Shown: positions 33,146-43,192, counted from the first letter of the stretch. The stretch is DNA of 43,575 nucleotides from Wenzhouxiangellaceae bacterium (GCA_018334995.1 JAGXKW010000026.1:1-43575); one strand, 5' to 3'. Translations and numbers: made by a program. Notes: a model not told the origin generated them from the letters alone.

Positions 33146-34474
33146 CAGGTCCTCGATCATCGCCTTGAGGAACCTCGCCGCCTCACCGCCGGTGCAGATG
33201 CGGTGGTCAAAGGTCAGCGAAAGCGGCAGCTGGCGGTGGACTTCGATGCCGCCCAGTACCGGCACCACCTCGTGCCGCAGCACGCCGGCGGCGACAATGG
33301 CCACGCACGGCGGATTGATGATGGGCGTGGCGTAGCGGCCGGCGAACACGCCGAAGTTGGACAGCATGATGGTGTAGCCCTTGAGATCCTCGGGCGGAAT
33401 CGAACGGTGCTTGACGTTGTCGCGCAGCCGGTCGATCTCGCCGCGCATCTGCTGGCGATCCGACGAATGCACGTCCTTCAGCCGCGCGACGAACAGCCCG
33501 TCGGGGGTGTCCACGGCCATGCCGACGTGCATGCCCTTGTGCACCATGCGCACGTTCTGCTCGTCGTCGTACCAGGCATTCAGCCCCGGCTCTTCCTGTG
33601 CGCCGGCCCACAGCGCGCGCAGCAGGCGCACGGTAATGTCTTCGCCCGGCTGCCAGGCGTGGATGTCGGCGTCGTCCATGATGGTGGTGGCCACGACGCG
33701 GGCGTGCGAGTCGCTCATCGCGCGCGCCATGGTCCGGCGCGTGCCGCGAATCGGCGTCCATTCGCCGGAGGCTTCCGACTGTGCGCCTTCGGACCGCGAT
33801 GGCCCGGACGGGCGCGCTTCGGCCTGTGGTTCCCGCTCGGTTTCGGATAAGGGCTCGGGCGGTGCGGCCGGTTTGTCTTCCCGCGCCGGCGCGGCGGCCG
33901 GCTTGCGCGTCGGGCCTTCTTCTGCGGCCCTGCGCACGTCCGAAGAGGTCACGACGCCTTCCGGACCGGTCGCCTCGACGGTGGACAGGTCGATCTTGAG
34001 CTTGCGCGCCAGTGCGCGCACCGCCGGCGTGACCTTGACGCCGCCGACGCTGGAGTGGGTCTGCTGCACGACTTCGTCGGAGGTGGTCACGTTGCCGACC
34101 ACGGTGCCGGTGTCGGCGCGCTCCTCGCCGGCCTGGCCGACGTCGTCGTCGGGCGCCGGTTCGGCGGCCTGGGGCTCGAGTTTCGGTTCGGCGGACTGGT
34201 CTTCGCCGGCCTCTCCCTCGGCCGCTGTTTCCACGCCTTCACCGGTGTCGAAATCGATCAGCGGGGCGCCGGTCTTGATCACGTCGCCGGCCTGGCCGTG
34301 GAACTTCGCGACCTTGCCGGCATACGGCGAAGGCACTTCCACCACGGCCTTGGCCGTTTCCATCGAAACGATCGGATCGTCGACCTTGACCTCGTCGCCC
34401 TCGGCGACCAGCCATTCGACGATTTCGGCATCGGGCAGGCCCTCACCGAGATCGGGCAGATTGAAAGTCTTCAT
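33131..34474 (-). CDS. 2-oxo acid dehydrogenase E2 (dihydrolipoamide acyltransferase)
   Basis: The 447-residue core enzyme has a lipoyl domain at 1-78 with the lipoylated Lys in SMETAKAVVEV. An acidic linker follows. The E3-binding domain is at about 148-185 ('TPAVRALARKLKIDLSTVEATG'). A second Pro/Ala/Glu-rich linker leads to the catalytic domain (about 235-447). The catalytic His424 is present in FDHRICTGG, but the Asp of the usual HxxxDG is Thr428 here. The domain pattern fits branched-chain or pyruvate dehydrogenase E2. It overlaps the E1 beta gene by four bases (ATGA), the last of three coupled genes. No E3 (lipoamide dehydrogenase) gene is in the window. Confidence 0.93.
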   Translation of the reverse strand: MKTFNLPDLGEGLPDAEIVEWLVAEGDEVKVDDPIVSMETAKAVVEVPSPYAGKVAKFHGQAGDVIKTGAPLIDFDTGEGVETAAEGEAGEDQSAEPKLEPQAAEPAPDDDVGQAGEERADTGTVVGNVTTSDEVVQQTHSSVGGVKVTPAVRALARKLKIDLSTVEATGPEGVVTSSDVRRAAEEGPTRKPAAAPAREDKPAAPPEPLSETEREPQAEARPSGPSRSEGAQSEASGEWTPIRGTRRTMARAMSDSHARVVATTIMDDADIHAWQPGEDITVRLLRALWAGAQEEPGLNAWYDDEQNVRMVHKGMHVGMAVDTPDGLFVARLKDVHSSDRQQMRGEIDRLRDNVKHRSIPPEDLKGYTIMLSNFGVFAGRYATPIINPPCVAIVAAGVLRHEVVPVLGGIEVHRQLPLSLTFDHRICTGGEAARFLKAMIEDLRKSQ

Positions 34475-35451
34475 TCGAACTCCAGCGTTTCATTGGCCGC
34501 GTGCACGATGCGCTCCGTGCTCGGCATGTAATTCATTTCGCTTCGATACAGCGGCATGACCGTGTCGTATCCGGTCACGCGCTTGATCGGCGCCTTGAGG
34601 TGCCAGATGCCCTTGTCCGCCAGGCCGGCGGCGATTTCGCCGCCCACGCCGCAATGCTTCGGCGCTTCGTGCACGATCACGCAGCGACCGGTCTTCTCGA
34701 CCGACTCGACGATCGTTTCCATGTCGATGGGCGCGACCGTGGCCACGTCGATGACCTCGGCACTGACGCCGTTCTTTTCCAGCTCGACGGCCGCCTCCAT
34801 GGTTTCCTTGACCATCGCGCCCCAGGTCACCAGCGTGACGTCGGTGCCGTCCCGGAGCACGAAGCACACGTCCAGCGGCAGTTCCTCGCCGTTGTCTTCG
34901 ACCTCCTCGCGCTGCCAGCGATAGATGCGCTTGGGTTCCAGGAACACGACCGGGTCGGGATCGCGGATGGCGGCCAGCAGCAGCCCGTAGGCGCGCGACG
35001 GCGACGACGGGATCACGGTGCGCACGCCGGGGAAATGGGCCCAGGTCGCCTCGTTGCTGTCGGAATGGTGTTCGGGGGCGTGGATGCCGCCGCCCCAGGG
35101 GGCGCGGAACACCACCGGGCAGTTCATCCGGCCCCGCGTACGATGCCGCAGGCGCGCGGCGTGGTTGACGATGTGGTCGACCATCGGGTACATGAAGCCC
35201 TCGAACTGTGCCTCGGCGACGGGCTTCATGCCCTGGGCGGCCATCCCGACGCACATGCCGGCGATCATCACCTCGGCCAGCGGCGTATCGAGCACGCGGT
35301 CGTCGCCGAACTTCTGCTGCAGCCCGGCGGTGGCGCGGAACACGCCGCCGTTGACACCGACGTCCTCGCCGAACACGACCACGGTAGGGTCGGCTTCCAT
35401 CTCGTGCGCCAGTGCCAGCGTCACGCCTTCTACAAGAGTAATCTCGGCCAT
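34471..35451 (-). CDS. 2-oxo acid dehydrogenase E1 beta subunit
   Basis: The 326-residue subunit pairs with E1 alpha to form a thiamine-diphosphate-dependent decarboxylase for 2-oxoacids. The N-terminus 'MAEITLVEGVTLALAHEM' leads to FGEDVGVNGGVFRAT, and 'LDTPLAEVMIAGMCVGMA' is typical. The C-terminal transketolase domain contains 'VIDVATVAPIDMETI' and CVIVHEAPKHCGVGGEI. The start at 35451 shares one base with the E1 alpha stop. Branched-chain 2-oxoacids are the most likely substrate because E1 is a heterotetramer type encoded with E2, but pyruvate is possible. Confidence 0.95.
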   Translation of the reverse strand: MAEITLVEGVTLALAHEMEADPTVVVFGEDVGVNGGVFRATAGLQQKFGDDRVLDTPLAEVMIAGMCVGMAAQGMKPVAEAQFEGFMYPMVDHIVNHAARLRHRTRGRMNCPVVFRAPWGGGIHAPEHHSDSNEATWAHFPGVRTVIPSSPSRAYGLLLAAIRDPDPVVFLEPKRIYRWQREEVEDNGEELPLDVCFVLRDGTDVTLVTWGAMVKETMEAAVELEKNGVSAEVIDVATVAPIDMETIVESVEKTGRCVIVHEAPKHCGVGGEIAAGLADKGIWHLKAPIKRVTGYDTVMPLYRSEMNYMPSTERIVHAANETLEFE

Positions 35452-36551
35452 CAGTGCTGTCCTCCCCTGGCCGGGAAGCGGCGCGCGATCTCGCGCTGCT
35501 CTTCCAGATGATGCGGCAGGTTCTTGAACATGTAGTTGAACATTGCGTCGATGGGCTGCGGGTCGTTGTCGATGCGGTCCTGGTATTCGGCCACCGCGGC
35601 ATTGACGCGCTCGGCGGACTCCGACAGCAGTTCCTCTTCCTTGACCTGGTCCCAGTGGCCCTGGTCGGTCAGGTAGTTGCGCAGCCGGGTCAGCGGTTCC
35701 TTGTTCCATGCCGTGTCGACTTCGTCCTGCTCGCGATAGCGGCGAGCGTCGTCGGCCGTGGTGTGGTCGGAAAGGCGGTAGGTCAGCATTTCGACGACCG
35801 AGGCGCCGCGGCCCTCGCGCGCCGCGGCAATCGCCTTGTCCATGGCCCAGCGCGACGCGACCAGGTCGTTGCCGTCGACCTGGACCGAGGGCAGGCCGCC
35901 GGCGATGCCCTTCTGCGCCAGCGTGCGGGCGCTGTTCTGCTTTGATCGCGGCACCGAAATGGCCCACTGGTTGTTGACGATGACCAGCACCAGCGGCAAC
36001 TTCCAGGCGCTGGCGGCGTTGATGGCCTCGAGAAAATCGCCCTTGGACGATCCGCCGTCGCCGACCACGCTGACGGCCACGCGCGGCTGGCCGTGCAGCT
36101 TGTAGGCCAGCGCCGCGCCCGCAGCGTGCAGGCACTGGGTGGCGATCGGCACGCACCACGGGAAATCGTGCTTCGGCCCGGAGAAATCGTTGCCGCGCTC
36201 GTCGCCGCCCCAGTACATCAGGACGTCCGACATCTTGACGCCGCGGAAAAATTGCGCGGCGTATTCGCGATACATGGGCGCGAAGCAGTCCTCTTCGCGC
36301 ATCGCCGATCCGACGGCCACGTGCGCCGCCTCGTGGCCGAGGCAGGAGGCGTAGGTGCCGAGCTTGCCGGTGCGCTGCAGCGCGACGGCCTTCTTGTCGA
36401 ATACCCGGGTCAGCGTCATCAGCCGATACAGGCTTTCGAGCTGCCGGGTGTCGCGCGCAAGCGCGGGAATCTGCGCGCCATCGGCCAGCCGTCCCTCTTC
36501 ATCGAGGAACTGGAAATAGTCGACTTTGAACGAGGCAATGGTAGCCGCCAT
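35451..36551 (-). CDS. 2-oxo acid dehydrogenase E1 alpha subunit
   Basis: The 366-residue subunit binds thiamine diphosphate through GDG...NN in VVGDGGSSKGD and VIVNNQWAIS. The regulatory-loop equivalent 'YRLSDHTTADDARRYR' is present, as is 'SCLGHEAAHVAVGSAM'. ATG 36551 is chosen because upstream residues in the open frame look non-coding. It is the first gene of the E1alpha-E1beta-E2 operon and is divergent from kynA across 170 bp. Both flanking units act in amino-acid breakdown, which fits a branched-chain 2-oxoacid dehydrogenase. Confidence 0.95.
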   Translation of the reverse strand: MAATIASFKVDYFQFLDEEGRLADGAQIPALARDTRQLESLYRLMTLTRVFDKKAVALQRTGKLGTYASCLGHEAAHVAVGSAMREEDCFAPMYREYAAQFFRGVKMSDVLMYWGGDERGNDFSGPKHDFPWCVPIATQCLHAAGAALAYKLHGQPRVAVSVVGDGGSSKGDFLEAINAASAWKLPLVLVIVNNQWAISVPRSKQNSARTLAQKGIAGGLPSVQVDGNDLVASRWAMDKAIAAAREGRGASVVEMLTYRLSDHTTADDARRYREQDEVDTAWNKEPLTRLRNYLTDQGHWDQVKEEELLSESAERVNAAVAEYQDRIDNDPQPIDAMFNYMFKNLPHHLEEQREIARRFPARGGQH

Positions 36552-36721
36552 GAGATACCTCAGGGTTGAAGGATTGATTGTTGTTCGTTCGGCTTTTTCG
36601 CTCGGCCGGTGCCGGAACCCCGGCCCGGGGGCATGCGGGCGAACGTAAACCAGCGCGTCATTATAACCGTCTGTGAGAGGCGGGTTAAACTGCCGGACCA
36701 ATCCGAATCAACGGGAATCGC

Positions 36722-37570
36722 ATGAGCGATCAGCGCAATCGCCGCGAGCTCGAGGCCGGCATCGAGACCGAGCTCGGCGACCGGCTCGACTACCAGGACT
36801 ATCTCGGCCTGGACCGGGTGCTGGACGCCCAGCGCCCGCTGAGCGACCCGCCGCACCACGACGAAATGCTGTTCATCATCCAGCACCAGACCGCCGAGCT
36901 GTGGTTCAAGCTCATCATCCACGAGCTCAAGGCGGCCATTTCGCACCTGGCGGCCGACGATCCCTCGCCGTGCCTGAAGATCCTGGCGCGGGTGAAGATG
37001 GTCCAGCAGCAGCTGTTCGACCAGTGGGCCGTGCTCGAGACGCTGACCCCCAGCGAGTACATGCAGTTTCGCGACGTCCTGGGTTCCGCCTCGGGCTTCC
37101 AGTCGTTCCAGTACCGCAGCGTGGAGTTCCTGCTGGGCAACAAGAACGGCGACATGATCCGGCTGTTCCGCCACCAGCCCGAAGTCGCCGCCGAGCTTCG
37201 GCGCGTGCTCGAATCGCCGTCGGTCTACGACGAGTTCCTGCGCTACCTGGCCCGGCGCGGGCTGGACGTGCCGCCGGCGTGCATCGACCGCGATTTCAGC
37301 CAGCCGCACGCGTTTTCATCGGAATTGGTCGACGTGCTGGTCGAGATCTACCGCAACACTTCGCGCTGGTGGAGCGAGTACGCGCTGTGCGAACGGCTGG
37401 TCGATGTCGAGGAGTCGTTTCAGTTGTGGCGCTATCGGCATCTGAAGTCGGTCGAGCGCATCATCGGCCACAAGACCGGCACCGGCGGCTCCAGCGGCGT
37501 CGGGTTCCTGGAAAAGGCGCTGTCGCTGCGATTCTTTCCGGAGTTGATGGAAGTGCGCACGCGCTTGTGA
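36722..37570 (+). CDS. kynA: Tryptophan 2,3-dioxygenase
   Basis: The 282-residue heme enzyme opens the indole ring of tryptophan to N-formylkynurenine. Family blocks are complete: '[19 protein letters not shown]' with the distal His, [18 protein letters not shown], the proximal heme His in [11 protein letters not shown], and the substrate loop GTGGSSGV near the C-terminus. Length is normal for bacterial TDO. No other kynurenine-pathway genes are in the window. A TATAAC hexamer at 36662-36667 could be its -10 box, without a clear -35. A strong hairpin follows the stop codon. Confidence 0.97.
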   Translation: MSDQRNRRELEAGIETELGDRLDYQDYLGLDRVLDAQRPLSDPPHHDEMLFIIQHQTAELWFKLIIHELKAAISHLAADDPSPCLKILARVKMVQQQLFDQWAVLETLTPSEYMQFRDVLGSASGFQSFQYRSVEFLLGNKNGDMIRLFRHQPEVAAELRRVLESPSVYDEFLRYLARRGLDVPPACIDRDFSQPHAFSSELVDVLVEIYRNTSRWWSEYALCERLVDVEESFQLWRYRHLKSVERIIGHKTGTGGSSGVGFLEKALSLRFFPELMEVRTRL

Positions 37571-37579
37571 ACACAGCCA

Positions 37580-37616
37580 CGTCACTACGGGCAGGCAGCC
37601 CCTGTCCGCAGTGACG
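37580..37616 (+). terminator. Strong hairpin after kynA
   Basis: A 16-bp stem (37580-37595 with 37601-37616) has one A-C mismatch and one G-T wobble, and a five-base loop. It begins nine bases after the kynA stop. There is no T-run, so it may be a Rho-assisted end or an RNA-stability hairpin rather than a standard intrinsic terminator. Confidence 0.55.
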
Positions 37617-37683
37617 CGCCTGTGCAATAATGACGCGAAGGGTACAAAAACCCTACGGCAATCAATTAACACGGGGTAGAAAA

Positions 37684-40557
37684 ATGAAACCAGTCCTGTC
37701 CTTTCCCGGCCGGTTTTTCGCGGCTTTCCTTGCAAGTTTTTCAATCGCCGTTTCGGCCCAGACCATCCAGGTCCTCCCGTCGGACGGTGAAGTGACGGTC
37801 TATACCGATGCAAACGGCATTCCGACTATCGTGGGTGACTCCGAGACCGACGTGACCTTCGTGCAGGGCTACCTGCACGCGCGCGACCGGTTCTTCCAGA
37901 TGGACTTCCTGCGGCGGGTCGCTTCCGGCACGCTGGGCGAACTGCTGGGCGCGGGTGCGCTGGGCAATGACGTCCAGCTGCGCACACTGGGCCTGCGGCG
38001 CGCCGCGTTCGCGACCTGGGCGGCGCTGTCGCCCGAAGAAAAGGGCTGGGTCAAGGCCTACGCCGACGGCGTCAACACGTATCTGCGCAACAATCCGCTG
38101 CCGCCCGAATACGGCGCGCTGGAACTGACCGGCGCCGAGCGCTGGACGCCTGTGGATTCGCTGGCCGTTGGCAAGCTGCTGGCCTTCCAGCTTTCGTTCG
38201 ATTCCGACGACGCGGATCTTACCGTCGACCTGCTGACCTACCAGGGCACCGGCGATGCGGTCGGCTTCGACGGCACTGCGCTGTTCTTCGAGGACATCAA
38301 CCGCGTTGCGCCCGAAGACGATGCGGTCTCGATCCCGACCTGGTTCGAGGATGCCGGCATCATCGAGGTGCCCGGCAATGCCGATGCCGTGCAGACCGAG
38401 GGCGGCAAGCGGGCTTCCGCGCCGGCCACGTTCGATCTGCCCGAGATCGATCCGGCGGTACTCGACAGCCTGCGCGCGCACGTCGAAGCGCTGCGCGACA
38501 TCCCGGTGGTCGGCAATTCGATCGCCGGCGACCTCGACCCGGCCGGCAGCAACTTCTTCATCGTCTCCGGCGAACACACCGAAAGCGGCTATCCGATCAT
38601 CGCGAACGACCCGCACCTGGGCCTCGACATGGCGTCGACCTTCACCAAGGAAAACCTGGTGATTCGCGATGAAGGCGTCGCGGTCAGCGGGGTCGCCTTC
38701 GCCGGCACGCCGCTGGTGGTGCAGGGCTGCAACACGAACATCTGCTGGGCCTCGACGGTCAACCCCAACGACGTCACCGACTATTACCAGGAAGACTTCC
38801 TGGTCAACAACTTCGGCCTGCCCACGCATACGCTGTACAACGGCCAGCCGGAGCGATTGAAGCTGGTGTTCCAGTCCTACTTCGTCAACGGCGTCGGCGA
38901 CGGTGAGCCGGACAACCTTTCGCGCGCCGATGTCGGCTTCGACGCCGGGGCGATCACCTTCCTCGTGCCGCGCCGCAACAACGGTCCGGTCGTCGCCCAG
39001 CCCTCGGCCACGACCGGGGTCTCGGTCCAGTACACCGGCTGGGGTCCGACCTTCGAGCTGTCGACCTTCCGCGCCTGGTCGCGGGCCAAGAACATCGATG
39101 ACTTCACCGAGGGCCTGAAGAATTTCTCCGTTGGCGGACAGAACTTCGGTTATGCCGACATCGACGGCAACATCGCCTATTTCACTACCGGCACCGTGCC
39201 GCTCAGGGCCGACCTGCAGAACAACACGGTCGACGGCGCGCCGCCGTTCCTGCTGCGCGACGGTACCGGCGCGAGCGACAACGAATGGCTGCCGGCCGAA
39301 GGCGAACCGGTGACCCGCGGATTCCCGTTCGCCGCGCTGCCGCTCGAGGAAATGCCGCAGATCGTCAATCCGGAATCGGGCTTCATTGCCAACGCCAACA
39401 ACGACCCGGTCGGCGTGACGCTGGACAACAACGCGCTCAACCAGCTGCGTCCCGGTGGCAACGGCATCTACTACCTCAGCGAAGGCTACGCCTCGCTGCG
39501 CCAGGGCCGCATCGACCGCGAACTCAAGGACATGATCGCCAGCGGCAAAGCGATCACCCCGGACGACATCAAGGCGCTGCAGGCGAACAACCAGCCGCTG
39601 GACGCCGAGATCGTCGTGCCCTACGTGTTGCAGGCGTTCGAGAACGCAGTGGCCGACGACGCGTGGCCGGGACTGGCCCAGTTCGCGCTGGACCCCGCCA
39701 TCCAGGAGGCCGTGGGCCGCCTGGCCGAATGGGATTTCTCGACGCCCACCGGCATCCAGGAAGGCTTCGATCCGGGTGACAACCCGCTGGCGCTCCCCGA
39801 ACCCGGCGAAGACGAGATCGCCAACAGCGTCGCCGCCACCATCTATGCGGTGTTCCGCGGTCAGGCCATCGCCAACACCGTGGATGCGACGCTGTCGGCC
39901 ATCGGCCTGGAAGACAACCTGCCCAGCGGGCGGGTCGCCAACCGTGCCTTCATGCACCTGCTGCAGGCTTTCGACGAGAAGCAGGGCGTCGGAGCTTCCG
40001 GCGTGCCGTTCTTCAACGTCGAGGAAGCGCCGGACATGGCGACGGCCCGCGACACGGTGCTGCTGGCCAGCCTGAAGGCGGCGCTGGACCTTCTGGCAAG
40101 CGACGAGTTCGCGCCGGCGTTCGCCAACTCCACCGACCAGGGCGACTATCGCTGGGGCCGGCTGCACCGTGTCGTGTTCGACCATCCCCTCGGACAGAAA
40201 CCGTTCAACGTGCCGCGCGGCTTCGGCCTCAACGACCTCAGCGAGGAACTGCCGGGTATCGCGCGTCCGGGCGGTTTCGATGTGGTCGACGCCTCCAGCC
40301 ACAATCCGCGCGCCGACAGCGTCAACGAATTCATGTTCGGCGGTGGCCCGGCGCGACGCAAGGTGGCCTTGATGGCGCCCAGCGGCCCGGTATCCGACGA
40401 GATCATTCCCGGCGGCCGCAGCGGCGTGGTCGACAGTCCGTTTTATACCAACCAGCTGTTCCTGTGGCTGGTCAACGGCTACTTGCGAGTGGATATCGGC
40501 GAGAGCGATGCGTCAAGCAGCGCGGTCCAGGTAATCACCTTTACCTCGGCGGATTAG
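37684..40557 (+). CDS. Penicillin acylase family protein (Ntn hydrolase)
   Basis: The 957-residue precursor begins at ATG 37684, after GGGGTAG, with a signal peptide ending near VSA (residue 24). It is thus exported to the periplasm. The family matures by autocleavage before a Ser; the conserved PAGSNFFIVSG places the nucleophile at Ser289, giving an alpha chain of about 260 residues and a beta chain of about 670. 'YTDANGIPTIVGDSETDVTFVQGYLHARDRFFQMD' (in two parts) is the typical alpha-chain start, and FAGTPLVVQGCNTNICWASTVN is a beta-chain block. Members cleave beta-lactam side chains, acyl-homoserine lactones or other N-acyl compounds. The substrate here is unknown. It ends before a terminator shared with the rplY upstream region. 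Confidence 0.95.
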   Translation: MKPVLSFPGRFFAAFLASFSIAVSAQTIQVLPSDGEVTVYTDANGIPTIVGDSETDVTFVQGYLHARDRFFQMDFLRRVASGTLGELLGAGALGNDVQLRTLGLRRAAFATWAALSPEEKGWVKAYADGVNTYLRNNPLPPEYGALELTGAERWTPVDSLAVGKLLAFQLSFDSDDADLTVDLLTYQGTGDAVGFDGTALFFEDINRVAPEDDAVSIPTWFEDAGIIEVPGNADAVQTEGGKRASAPATFDLPEIDPAVLDSLRAHVEALRDIPVVGNSIAGDLDPAGSNFFIVSGEHTESGYPIIANDPHLGLDMASTFTKENLVIRDEGVAVSGVAFAGTPLVVQGCNTNICWASTVNPNDVTDYYQEDFLVNNFGLPTHTLYNGQPERLKLVFQSYFVNGVGDGEPDNLSRADVGFDAGAITFLVPRRNNGPVVAQPSATTGVSVQYTGWGPTFELSTFRAWSRAKNIDDFTEGLKNFSVGGQNFGYADIDGNIAYFTTGTVPLRADLQNNTVDGAPPFLLRDGTGASDNEWLPAEGEPVTRGFPFAALPLEEMPQIVNPESGFIANANNDPVGVTLDNNALNQLRPGGNGIYYLSEGYASLRQGRIDRELKDMIASGKAITPDDIKALQANNQPLDAEIVVPYVLQAFENAVADDAWPGLAQFALDPAIQEAVGRLAEWDFSTPTGIQEGFDPGDNPLALPEPGEDEIANSVAATIYAVFRGQAIANTVDATLSAIGLEDNLPSGRVANRAFMHLLQAFDEKQGVGASGVPFFNVEEAPDMATARDTVLLASLKAALDLLASDEFAPAFANSTDQGDYRWGRLHRVVFDHPLGQKPFNVPRGFGLNDLSEELPGIARPGGFDVVDASSHNPRADSVNEFMFGGGPARRKVALMAPSGPVSDEIIPGGRSGVVDSPFYTNQLFLWLVNGYLRVDIGESDASSSAVQVITFTSAD

Positions 40558-40599
40558 GCGACCGAGCCGTTCAACGCTGCCCGCTCGGACAGCTTGTCG

Positions 40600-40632
40600 A
40601 AAATGCCCGCCGCGTGCGGGCATTTTCGTTTT
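40600..40632 (+). terminator. Intrinsic terminator after the acylase gene
   Basis: AAAATGCCCGC (40600-40610) and GCGGGCATTTT (40616-40626) form a perfect 11-bp stem with a five-base loop; a run CGTTTT follows. It begins 43 bp after the acylase stop codon. The flanking A and T stretches make it potentially bidirectional. Confidence 0.8.
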
Positions 40633-40637
40633 ATAAT
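40632..40637 (+). promoter_or_regulatory. Perfect TATAAT box upstream of rplY
   Basis: TATAAT lies 65 bp before the rplY ATG, immediately after the terminator stem. I see no recognisable -35 at 16-18 bp upstream because the terminator occupies that space. A promoter here would start the rplY-pth-ychF transcript. Confidence 0.4.
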
Positions 40638-40702
40638 GGCGGGCTATTCCGGTGCCTGGTCGCGGGCTTCCGGCTTTTCAACCTCGACATGGAACTTCAA
40701 TC

Positions 40703-41488
40703 ATGAGCCAGACTTACAAAGTGCCGGCCGAACTGCGCGAGGACGTGGGGAAAGGTGCGAGCCGCCGCCTGCGCCGCCAGAAAAAAGTGCCGGCCGTTGT
40801 TTACGGCGAATCGCGCGATCCGGTCGCGCTGACGCTGGAGCACGACTACATCCTGCACGCGACCGAAGAGGAAGCGTTCCACGCCTCCATCCTCGAGCTG
40901 GACGTCGCCGACGGACGCAAGCAGAAGGTCATTCTGCGCGACCTCCAGCGCCATCCGTTCAAGCCGACCATTCTGCACGTCGACTTCCAGCGCATCAGCG
41001 AAAAGAACGAGCTGCGCATCTCGGTGCCGCTGCATTTCGTCAACGAAGAAATCAGTCCGGCCGAAAAACAGGGCGGCGTGGTCGTTTCCTATCTCGCCAC
41101 CGAACTGGAGATCTCGGCCCTGCCCAAGGACCTGCCCGAGTACATCGAGGTGGACCTGGCCAATCTCGAGCCGGGCGAGCGCTACATGATGAGCGAGCTC
41201 GAGCTTCCCGAGGGCGTCACCATTCCTGTATTGGAGCACGGCGACGACTACGACGAAGCGCTGGTCAGCGCGATCTTCATTCGTGAAAGCCAGGGTTCGG
41301 GCGAGCTTGCCGCCGAGGCCGATGCCGCGCTGGCCGAAGGCGCCGAGCCGGAAGTCGGCGAGGAAGAAGCTGCCGAGCAAGCCGCAGCCGGCGAAGAAGG
41401 CGAAGGCGAGGGCGAAGGCGGAACTTCCGGAGAGACCTCGGGCGCGAAGGAAAACCCGCCCGACAAGAAGGTCGACAAGGACGAGTAA
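40703..41488 (+). CDS. rplY: 50S ribosomal protein L25/general stress protein Ctc
   Basis: The 261-residue long-form (CTC-type) L25 binds 5S rRNA. The N-terminal L25 domain (about 1-95: 'GKGASRRLRRQKKVPAVVYG', 'LHVDFQRI') is followed by the TL5-like C-terminal domain (about 100-195). A low-complexity Ala/Glu/Gly tail ends in KVDKDE. E. coli L25 has only the first domain. ATG 40703 is used; the frame is open upstream without similarity. In many gammaproteobacteria prs precedes rplY; here a penicillin-acylase gene does. Confidence 0.96.
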   Translation: MSQTYKVPAELREDVGKGASRRLRRQKKVPAVVYGESRDPVALTLEHDYILHATEEEAFHASILELDVADGRKQKVILRDLQRHPFKPTILHVDFQRISEKNELRISVPLHFVNEEISPAEKQGGVVVSYLATELEISALPKDLPEYIEVDLANLEPGERYMMSELELPEGVTIPVLEHGDDYDEALVSAIFIRESQGSGELAAEADAALAEGAEPEVGEEEAAEQAAAGEEGEGEGEGGTSGETSGAKENPPDKKVDKDE

Positions 41489-41496
41489 CGCCTGCC

Positions 41497-42096
41497 ATGA
41501 GCCCCTGGCTGATTGCCGGGCTCGGCAATCCGGGCCCGAAGTACGAAAGAACCCGGCACAACGCCGGGTTCTGGTTTATGGAGCGCCTGGCCCGGCGCCA
41601 TCATCTATCGCTCAAGCCCGAAAAGAAGCTGCACGGCGAGGCCGCCCGCGTCCGCCTGGATGGAACCGATGCGGTCCTGCTGGCGCCGACCACCTTCATG
41701 AACGAATCGGGTCGCGCCCTGCGCGCGGCGACCGATTTCTACCGCATCGAACCGGCCCGGGTGCTGGTCGCCTATGACGACCTGGACCTCGAGCCGGGTA
41801 TCGCGCGACTGAAGAAGGGCGGCGGTCACGGCGGGCACAACGGGCTCAGGAGCATCTTCAGCCACCTGGGCACCCCGGACTTCTGGCGCCTGCGCATCGG
41901 CATCGGCCATCCGGGCCTCGCCGAGCAGGTGTTGCCCTGGGTGCTGGGCCGCGCCGCGGCCGCGGACGAAAAGGCGATCGTCGATGCGATCGAGCGCTCG
42001 CTCGACGTGCTGGGCGATTTTATCGAGGGGCGTGCCAACGACGCCATGACCCACCTGCACGCGCGCCGCAAGGACGCGCCCGAAAGCGGAACCTGA
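41497..42096 (+). CDS. pth: Peptidyl-tRNA hydrolase
   Basis: The 199-residue enzyme recycles peptidyl-tRNA released by ribosomes. It carries [18 protein letters not shown] with the catalytic His (about residue 21), FMNESG with the conserved Asn, and 'YDDLDLEPG' with the catalytic Asp, plus '[13 protein letters not shown]'. It lies eight bases after rplY and four bases before ychF, so one operon is clear. Confidence 0.98.
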   Translation: MSPWLIAGLGNPGPKYERTRHNAGFWFMERLARRHHLSLKPEKKLHGEAARVRLDGTDAVLLAPTTFMNESGRALRAATDFYRIEPARVLVAYDDLDLEPGIARLKKGGGHGGHNGLRSIFSHLGTPDFWRLRIGIGHPGLAEQVLPWVLGRAAAADEKAIVDAIERSLDVLGDFIEGRANDAMTHLHARRKDAPESGT

Positions 42097-42100
42097 AGAC

Positions 42101-43192
42101 ATGGGATTCAAGTGTGGAATCGTCGGCCTGCCGAACGTCGGCAAGTCGACCCTGTTCAATTGCCTGACCAGCGGCGAGATCGCGGCCGAGAACTATCCGT
42201 TCTGCACCATCGAACCGAACGTCGGCATGGTGCCGGTGCCCGATCCCAGGCTCGATGAGCTGGCGGCCATCGTCAAACCGGAGAAGGTCATTCCGACGAC
42301 CATGCAGTTCGTCGATATCGCCGGGCTGGTCGCCGGGGCATCGAAAGGCGAGGGACTGGGCAACAAGTTCCTGGCCCACATCCGCGAAACCGACGCCATC
42401 GCGCATATCGTGCGCTGCTTCGAAGACGACGACGTCACCCACGTCGCCGGGCGCGTCGATCCGGTCGCCGACATCGAGACCATCGATACCGAGCTTACGC
42501 TGGCCGATCTGGAGTCGGCCGAGAAGGCGCTGGCCCGGACGATCAAGCAGACCAAGTCCGGCGACAAGGAAGCCAAAGCGCTGGCCGCGCTGCTCGAGCG
42601 CGTCGTCGCGCATCTCGGCGAAGGCAGTCCTGTTCGCTCCCTGGAGCTATCGGGCGAGGAACGCCGGGCATTGCGCGAATGGCATTTCATCACCGCCAAA
42701 CCGGTGCTGTACGTGGTCAACGTCGACGACACCGCAAACCCCGACAATCCGCTGGTCGCGAAGGTCGCCGACTACGCCGAAGCCTCGGCCGCCGGCGTGG
42801 TCGTGGTCTCGGCGGCCATGGAAGCCGAACTGGCCCAGCTCGACCCGGAAGAGCAGGCCGAATTCCTCGCCGACCTGGGCGAGACCGAGCCCGGCCTCAA
42901 CCGCCTGATCCGAGCCGGCTACGAGTTGCTGGACCTGCTTACTTTCTTCACCGCCGGGCCGAAGGAAGTGCGTGCCTGGACCGTCCACCGCGGCGCCACC
43001 GCGCCCCAGGCCGCCGGCCGCATCCACACCGACTTCCAGAAAGGCTTCATCCGCGCCGAAGTCACCGCCTACGACGACTACATCGCCTGCGGCGGCGAAA
43101 CCGGCGCCAAGACCGCCGGCAAGCTCCGACTGGAAGGCAAGGAATACGTCGTGAAGGAAGGGGATGTGATGCACTTCCGGTTCAATGTTTGA
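42101..43192 (+). CDS. ychF: Redox-regulated ATPase YchF (Obg-like)
   Basis: The 363-residue P-loop protein binds ribosomes and prefers ATP over GTP. The G1 loop is [12 protein letters not shown] at about 8-19 and the G3 region [20 protein letters not shown] is intact. The coiled-coil and C-terminal TGS-like domain ('[18 protein letters not shown]', '[18 protein letters not shown]') is complete. It closes the rplY-pth-ychF operon. A GC-rich stem-loop pair lies about 30 bp beyond the stop codon. Confidence 0.97.
   Translation: MGFKCGIVGLPNVGKSTLFNCLTSGEIAAENYPFCTIEPNVGMVPVPDPRLDELAAIVKPEKVIPTTMQFVDIAGLVAGASKGEGLGNKFLAHIRETDAIAHIVRCFEDDDVTHVAGRVDPVADIETIDTELTLADLESAEKALARTIKQTKSGDKEAKALAALLERVVAHLGEGSPVRSLELSGEERRALREWHFITAKPVLYVVNVDDTANPDNPLVAKVADYAEASAAGVVVVSAAMEAELAQLDPEEQAEFLADLGETEPGLNRLIRAGYELLDLLTFFTAGPKEVRAWTVHRGATAPQAAGRIHTDFQKGFIRAEVTAYDDYIACGGETGAKTAGKLRLEGKEYVVKEGDVMHFRFNV

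Noticed and set aside
37741-40302. 853-codon open frame on the minus strand
   Set aside because: It is antisense to the penicillin-acylase gene and is an artefact of high GC at third codon positions.
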